Positions 33,371-37,330 of a stretch of 37,330 bases of DNA are shown in pieces. The stretch covers positions 1 to 37,330 of the forward strand of contig CAAFQR010000212.1 of NCBI GenBank assembly GCA_900765165.1. The letters are read 5' to 3'. The notes below the pieces were generated by a model that worked only from the letters and a program-made list of their open reading frames with translations, was not told where the DNA came from and did not search any database. Position numbers and translations under genes: made by a program. Positions within the stretch are counted from its first letter, which is position 1. Every line of letters starts with the position of its first letter. Source of the DNA: Veillonellaceae bacterium. GTDB taxonomy: Bacteria; Bacillota; Negativicutes; Veillonellales; Veillonellaceae.

Positions 33371-35044
33371 CTACTCTTTCCAGTTTGCTTTTATCGCCCC
33401 AGCTGCGCCCAGCGTATCCACACCAAGGAGTTGTCCTTGCACGTTCGGTGCGCCAAAGCTGGTTTTGAGTAAGCCACTCAGCGTTGCTTCTAATGCCGCT
33501 TGTTCGGCATAGGTCGTGGCACCGCGTCGTTCGTAGCCCATTCTATGGCCACCTAAGCGTACGAAAATACCGGTTTCCGGATATTTTACCTGCCATGCCA
33601 AAAGTTCGCGATACATATCGGCTTCGGCTAATTGAATATCTTCAGGACTGCAATTTGCCCAGTTTTTAAGAATTACGAATTTAAAAGGCACGATGTTACC
33701 GGTCCAAACACTATCAATGGATTTGGTTAAGGTAATGCCTACCGGGCGACCTTCCCAATCGGATTGAAGCGCCTGATCAGCCAAGGCCTTGTAATAGGCT
33801 TCGTCCTCTTTACCGATAGTAGCCGGTTCATACATAACCGACCAAGCCACAACGGACGTATGGTTCTTGTCACGGCCCATAAGCTGTTTAATGGTATGTA
33901 AATGCGCTTCTAACACACGGGATTTAATATCGGTCTTGCCATAGAAGCCATCCGCATCATCACCGGTTTTAAGACCGGCCGGCGGCAATTCTTCGATGAC
34001 CATAACACCATATTCATCGGCAGCGCGCAATACGCTTTCCGGCATAGGGCGTCCGCCACTGAAGATGGCATTGCCACCTAAGGATAAAATCTGGCGCATA
34101 ATGCGACCGCAACGAATATCATTGAAGGTATATTCATCGGCACTGCCACTGAACGCCAGCCCTTTGAGGCGGGTCATTTCACCATTAACATAGAGTTTAC
34201 CGGAACGGAAGGCTACGGTACGAATGCCGAAGGTGAAGTTGTACATGTCGTGCTGCTTGCCAAGGCGGTTAACTTCCAGCTCCAACGTGTACAGATACGG
34301 CTCACCGGGGCGCCAAATCTTCGGATTGGCCACAGTAAGCTTCGCATTGCCACCAACGCCGGTAGCAATAATGCGGCCATCACGGTCACGAAGCGTAGCC
34401 GTTACCAAGCAATTCCCCTGAACCTGCGCTACGTACTGGATAATCGCTTCCTGCGACGTTAAGTTTACGGTCTGCACAAAAACGTTCACCAAACGCGTCG
34501 TAGGCACTGTGTAGAGCTTTACATCCCCAAATAACCCTAGCGGCGTATCGTAATCATAGGGTGTAGCGTTCATGCGGCGACCATCAGGCAACGCCACAAC
34601 CTGCCCTGCCGGCAGCGCATAGGGGGTCATTTCAGTATTTACTTTTATCACAATGCGGTTGTCTTCGCCATAGCGAATCTGCCGCGTAACATTGATCACA
34701 GCCGGCGCCGTGCTGCCTTCATGGCGGCCCGCTTCCAAGCCGTTAATGTACAAAATGGCACGATGACCAACGCCATCGAGGCGCAAGAACACATCTTCGC
34801 CTAACCACGTTTTCGACACGTTCACAACGCGTTCGTACCACACCGTCCCTGTAAACCGTTGTTCCTTTGGCGTTATGAACACATCCTGAAGAGCACCGGG
34901 AACCGGGATCGTCACATTGCGAGGTACGCCATTTTCAAAACTGCCGGACTTATTGTCATCAAACGCAAAAAACCAATGTCCGTTCAAGTCCAGGCAATGA
35001 CGGAACGCATTGTTTACCGGATATAAATATTCCAGTTTACTCAT
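33371..35044 (-). CDS. GH2-family (beta-glucuronidase-like) protein lacking catalytic residues
   Basis: The 557-residue protein follows GH2 architecture: a sugar-binding jelly roll (GTVWYERVVNV, YINGLEAGRHEG), an immunoglobulin-like domain (residues about 185-275) and a TIM-barrel part. In the barrel the acid/base Glu is kept (Glu406), but the Asn before it is Tyr (SVMYEP instead of NEP). The RHED-like segment reads AFSGSADEY, and the nucleophile segment TEYG is replaced by VRLGG. It is therefore probably not an active hydrolase. The ATG at 35044 has GAGGAGGAG 7 nt upstream. The organism type is generally asaccharolytic, so a binding or structural role is possible. Confidence 0.78.
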   Translation of the reverse strand: MSKLEYLYPVNNAFRHCLDLNGHWFFAFDDNKSGSFENGVPRNVTIPVPGALQDVFITPKEQRFTGTVWYERVVNVSKTWLGEDVFLRLDGVGHRAILYINGLEAGRHEGSTAPAVINVTRQIRYGEDNRIVIKVNTEMTPYALPAGQVVALPDGRRMNATPYDYDTPLGLFGDVKLYTVPTTRLVNVFVQTVNLTSQEAIIQYVAQVQGNCLVTATLRDRDGRIIATGVGGNAKLTVANPKIWRPGEPYLYTLELEVNRLGKQHDMYNFTFGIRTVAFRSGKLYVNGEMTRLKGLAFSGSADEYTFNDIRCGRIMRQILSLGGNAIFSGGRPMPESVLRAADEYGVMVIEELPPAGLKTGDDADGFYGKTDIKSRVLEAHLHTIKQLMGRDKNHTSVVAWSVMYEPATIGKEDEAYYKALADQALQSDWEGRPVGITLTKSIDSVWTGNIVPFKFVILKNWANCSPEDIQLAEADMYRELLAWQVKYPETGIFVRLGGHRMGYERRGATTYAEQAALEATLSGLLKTSFGAPNVQGQLLGVDTLGAAGAIKANWKE

Positions 35045-35118
35045 CAAAGACTCCTCCTCACGATGTTACGCCTATATCTGTTTTATAATACCACAATCAA
35101 GCGTCAATTGTCATCCAT

Positions 35119-35147
35119 TTTACAAGCGGCGATTCGTAACGTATACT
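35119..35147 (+). promoter_or_regulatory. Promoter of the HAD phosphatase gene
   Basis: TTTACA (35119-35124), 17-nt spacer, TATACT (35142-35147). Confidence 0.6.
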
Positions 35148-35211
35148 ATTCATAGATAGCAGTTAAATGCACAGATATTATAACCATTAAAACCCTACAA
35201 GGAGTAACATT

Positions 35212-35874
35212 ATGAATCAATTTACTACTGTTGTTTTCGATTGCGACGGCACGTTGCTGGATTCGTTGACAGATCTGAAAAATTCTATGAATCACGTGTT
35301 GGCCGCCCACGGGTATCCGGAACGGACCCACGATGAAATTCGTCGTTTTGTAGGCAATGGCCTAGGCAAGCTGGTAGAACGAAGTGCGCCGGCCACCCTT
35401 ACCGATGCAGAGCGCGCTGTTTTGCTCGACGATTTGAAAGCCTACTACGCCGAGCATTGGCAAGATGCAACGGCGCCTTACGACGGCATTTACGACCTTT
35501 TAGAAGGTCTCAAGGTAGCCGGCTACAAGGTAGCGATGGTGTCCAATAAAATCCAAGAAGGCGTGACGGCACTGAACGACCGCTTCTTCAAGGACTTCAT
35601 CCCCGTAGCCGTTGGTGAAATAAACGGCATTCCCCGCAAGCCGGCGCCGGATATGGTGTGGGCTGCGCTCAAAGAGCTCGGCAGCACCAAGGAAGAATCC
35701 GTGTATGTTGGCGATTCCGAAGTAGACTTACAAACCGCCGTTAACAGCGAGCTCCTCCCTATTTCCGTCACCTGGGGCTTCCGCGATGAAGACCTCTTAA
35801 AAGAACACGGGGCTACGCACATCGCCCATATACCGGCCGATGTGTTAGCTATCTTAACCGAACTTAACAAGTAA
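35212..35874 (+). CDS. HAD hydrolase, phosphoglycolate phosphatase type
   Basis: This 220-residue cytoplasmic phosphatase has motif I DCDGTLLDS (nucleophile Asp11), an alpha-helical cap (residues 18-85), motif II MVSNK, motif III Lys in RKPAPDM and motif IV GDSEVDLQ. The order and cap type match Gph/PpaX enzymes, but substrate specificity in this family cannot be assigned from motifs alone. AAGGAG precedes the ATG at 35212. A GC-rich hairpin at about 35896-35929 and the shared terminator at 35970 follow. Confidence 0.85.
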   Translation: MNQFTTVVFDCDGTLLDSLTDLKNSMNHVLAAHGYPERTHDEIRRFVGNGLGKLVERSAPATLTDAERAVLLDDLKAYYAEHWQDATAPYDGIYDLLEGLKVAGYKVAMVSNKIQEGVTALNDRFFKDFIPVAVGEINGIPRKPAPDMVWAALKELGSTKEESVYVGDSEVDLQTAVNSELLPISVTWGFRDEDLLKEHGATHIAHIPADVLAILTELNK

Positions 35875-35969
35875 GTGACTGCCACACTGTCACAGGAACC
35901 GGCTGGCGCCTCAAGGCGCTGGCCGGTTCGCGTTTATAGGGGTTAACTCTCAGTCATGCGTATAAACCA

Positions 35970-35993
35970 AAAAGAGGCCAAAAGGCCTCTTTT
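35970..35993. terminator. Bidirectional terminator between HAD gene and rplT
   Basis: AAAAGAGGCC (35970-35979) and GGCCTCTTTT (35984-35993) form a perfect stem with an AAAA loop and U-tracts in both directions. Confidence 0.88.
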
Positions 35994-36006
35994 ATAGTTA
36001 GTTCAA

Positions 36007-36357
36007 TTATGCGTTTTTAGCTACTTCAACGAGTTTTGCGAATGCAACTGCATCGTTTACAGCCAAGTCAGCCAACATTTTGCGGTTAACTTCTACGCCA
36101 GCTTTAGTCAAACCAGCGATGAAACGGCTGTAGCTCAAACCGTTTACACGGCTAGCTGCGTTGATACGAGCAATCCACAATTTGCGGAATTCGCGTTTCT
36201 TAGCGCGACGGTCACGACGAGCATAGTATAATGCTTTCATTACCGTTTCGTTAGCTTTTTTGAACAAACGGCTGCGGGTACCACGATAGCCCTTAGCCAA
36301 TTTTAAGATTTTCTTATGACGTGCATGAGCGGTTACGCCCTTTTTAACTCTAGCCAT
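36007..36357 (-). CDS. rplT: Ribosomal protein L20
   Basis: This 116-residue 50S protein starts MARVKKGVTAHARHKKILKL and has FRKLWIARINAASR; the length is normal. It is last in infC-rpmI-rplT. In Firmicutes L20 feeds back on the operon leader, and a leader with terminator is visible here. Confidence 0.98.
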   Translation of the reverse strand: MARVKKGVTAHARHKKILKLAKGYRGTRSRLFKKANETVMKALYYARRDRRAKKREFRKLWIARINAASRVNGLSYSRFIAGLTKAGVEVNRKMLADLAVNDAVAFAKLVEVAKNA

Positions 36358-36391
36358 TCTAGTATTCCTCCATTATCCGGTAATCTGAAAA

Positions 36392-36589
36392 TTAAGCGTA
36401 CGGCAAGCATTTAGCAACGCGTTTGTAGTCGGCCTTGCTAACCAAAGTTGCTTTGCGAAGATTGCGTTTGCGAGCCGGAGATTTCTTTTCGAGAATGTGG
36501 CTCTTGAACGCTTTAGCGCGTTTGAATTCACCGCTACCGGTCGGTACGAAACGTTTAGCCGCTGCACGGCGAGTCTTAATCTTTGGCAT
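36392..36589 (-). CDS. rpmI: Ribosomal protein L35
   Basis: This 65-residue basic 50S protein starts MPKIKTRRAAAKRFVPTGSG. The ATG at 36589 has GAGGAGG upstream; six in-frame upstream codons are not part of the protein. Confidence 0.97.
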   Translation of the reverse strand: MPKIKTRRAAAKRFVPTGSGEFKRAKAFKSHILEKKSPARKRNLRKATLVSKADYKRVAKCLPYA

Positions 36590-36607
36590 GTTAAAAATCC
36601 TCCTCAA

Positions 36608-37123
36608 TTAACCTTTTTTTGCTAATATCATCGTCATGTTGCGCCCTTCGAGTTTAGCAGGTTTTTCAACAACAGCCTGCTCATTTAACTCGCCGGCGAA
36701 ACGGGTTAATACATTTTCACCCAATTCAGGATGGCTCAATTCACGACCACGGAACATAATCGTTACTTTTACTTTATTGCCGTCTGCCAAGAACTTGGAG
36801 GCGTTTTTCATTTTAACGTAAAAGTCATGGTCTTCGATATGGGGACGAAGCTTAACTTCTTTCAAAGTAACAACTTTCTGTTTCTTCTTTGCTTCTTTTT
36901 CCCGCTTCTGCTGTTCGTAGCGGAATTTACCGTAGTTCATAATACGGCATACCGGCGGCTTACCATTCGGTGCCACTTCCACTAAGTCCAACTGATGTTC
37001 TTCAGCCAATGCCAATGCATCACGCACGGACATAATCCCTAATTGTTCGTTATCCGCACTCACTACACGAATTTCACGAGCACGAATCTCTTCATTGATA
37101 CGCGGCGTATCCTTGCTGATAAT
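36608..37123 (-). CDS. infC: Translation initiation factor IF-3
   Basis: The roughly 171-residue factor binds the 30S subunit and checks start codons. The N-terminal domain starts ISKDTPRINEEIRAREIRVV, the linker is KREKEAKKKQKV and the C-terminal domain has MFRGRELSHPELG. No ATG, GTG or TTG is suitably placed. GGAGGTGACT runs directly into ATT (37123-37121), the rare start codon that lets IF-3 regulate itself in many bacteria; the next ATC is an alternative. In-frame upstream codons lie in the leader. Confidence 0.93.
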   Translation of the reverse strand: MISKDTPRINEEIRAREIRVVSADNEQLGIMSVRDALALAEEHQLDLVEVAPNGKPPVCRIMNYGKFRYEQQKREKEAKKKQKVVTLKEVKLRPHIEDHDFYVKMKNASKFLADGNKVKVTIMFRGRELSHPELGENVLTRFAGELNEQAVVEKPAKLEGRNMTMILAKKG

Positions 37124-37277
37124 AGTCACCTCCGACACAGAATCTATACATATAAAAAACGGATGGCATACGCCATCCGTAAGTATCATCAACGCAATGT
37201 TTCGGTATACAACCCGTTACTTCACGGTAACAGGTGAGAAGCGGATGGCCTCTTCTTCCTAAGTGCTTCCTTAGCAC
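37124..37277 (-). promoter_or_regulatory. infC operon leader (L20-leader type)
   Basis: The roughly 155-nt 5' leader has hairpins CACTTAGGA-side/AGTGCTAAGG and GTTAC-CGTGAA-GTAAC, then a terminator. Firmicutes infC operons use such a leader for control by L20. The assignment rests on position and the attenuator, not on a full motif match. Confidence 0.6.
37153..37180 (-). terminator. Attenuator in the infC leader
   Basis: ACGGATGGC (37159-37167) pairs with GCCATCCGT (37172-37180), and TTTTTT follows on the minus strand, 30 nt before the infC start. Confidence 0.85.
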
Positions 37278-37283
37278 TCGATT

Positions 37284-37313
37284 ATTATACAAAACTTCCG
37301 GGGCACTTGTCAA
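37284..37313 (-). promoter_or_regulatory. infC operon promoter
   Basis: On the minus strand: TTGACA (37313-37308), 18-nt spacer, TATAAT (37289-37284). Confidence 0.88.
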
Positions 37314-37330
37314 CCGTTATTTCACAACTA

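Larger units (their letters stand above)
989..37324. repeat. Dispersed 8-mer TGAAATRA, about 35 copies (uptake-sequence-like)
   Basis: TGAAATRA on the plus strand starts at 4231, 5630, 10793, 11033, 13211, 18706, 22399, 23364, 32459 and 35616. Its complement TYATTTCA starts at 989, 2113, 4309, 6326, 6831, 8181, 10393, 10589, 10726, 11911, 12148, 12232, 14902, 16158, 17096, 17597, 20045, 22667, 24519, 26485, 30381, 31031, 34174, 34627 and 37317. The base before TGAAATRA is usually G (20 of 35) or C (9), and the base after is A (19) or C (12). Intergenic copies often extend to TGAAATAAAC-GCC. Confidence 0.65.

Noticed and set aside
35896..35929. GC-rich hairpin AACCGGC...GCCGGTT as terminator of the HAD gene
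   Set aside because: No T-run follows; the strong bidirectional terminator at 35970-35993 is sufficient.
1..37330. tRNA or rRNA genes
   Set aside because: I saw no cloverleaf with conserved TTCRA arm and no rRNA-like segment on either strand.

Overview
The window reads as chromosomal DNA of an anaerobic Negativicutes-type bacterium, a diderm Firmicute most like Veillonellaceae. Evidence: an anaerobic CbiK-type cobalamin pathway, infC-rpmI-rplT with a Firmicutes-style leader and terminator, strong Shine-Dalgarno sites, Sec and lipoprotein signals, class II aldolase, and cobalamin and ZTP riboswitches. The genus is inferred from protein character only.

Layout. 1-5.6 kb (minus): tail of a leaderless fragment, then cobO, cbiA, cbiL, cbiK and a second CbiK paralogue that has lost two of three metal ligands and sits behind Fur-like boxes. 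6.0-9.2 kb: a small DnaA-domain-I-like protein, then (plus) a cobalamin riboswitch with terminator, an exported CbiK and a BtuF-like lipoprotein. 9.9-13.4 kb: PepSY membrane protein, nitroreductase/HxlR divergent pair, and a frameshifted XRE-superoxide-reductase-like gene. 14.3-23.2 kb (minus): one long operon yajQ-cbiD-cbiE-cbiT-cbiF-cbiG-cbiH-cbiJ-cbiC-permease-ATPase with overlapping genes. 23.4-37.3 kb: small unknown protein, RluA-type pseudouridine synthase, class II aldolase, ZTP-riboswitch-controlled OFA transporter, membrane protein, SpoVB-type flippase, DUF1638-like and WG-repeat proteins, a GH2 protein lacking catalytic residues, a HAD phosphatase, rplT, rpmI and infC.

Together the genes make the corrin ring from sirohydrochlorin to adenosylated cobyrinic a,c-diamide (CbiK, L, H, F, G, D, J, E, T, C, A, CobO), with a binding protein, permease and ATPase for uptake of a corrinoid or iron chelate. 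cbiB, cbiP and the nucleotide-loop genes are not here.

The most unusual content is non-coding. (1) Six large fold-back elements (about 320-500 bp) sit directly behind gene stop codons. In five of them the far arm contains an inverted copy of the last codons of the adjacent gene. Five share an exactly 35-nt apical core with compensatory base changes. (2) A family of small hairpins with a constant loop and a covarying stem accompanies them. (3) An 8-mer, TGAAATRA, occurs about 35 times at roughly one per kb, the density expected of a DNA uptake sequence. All counts and alignments were made by eye.
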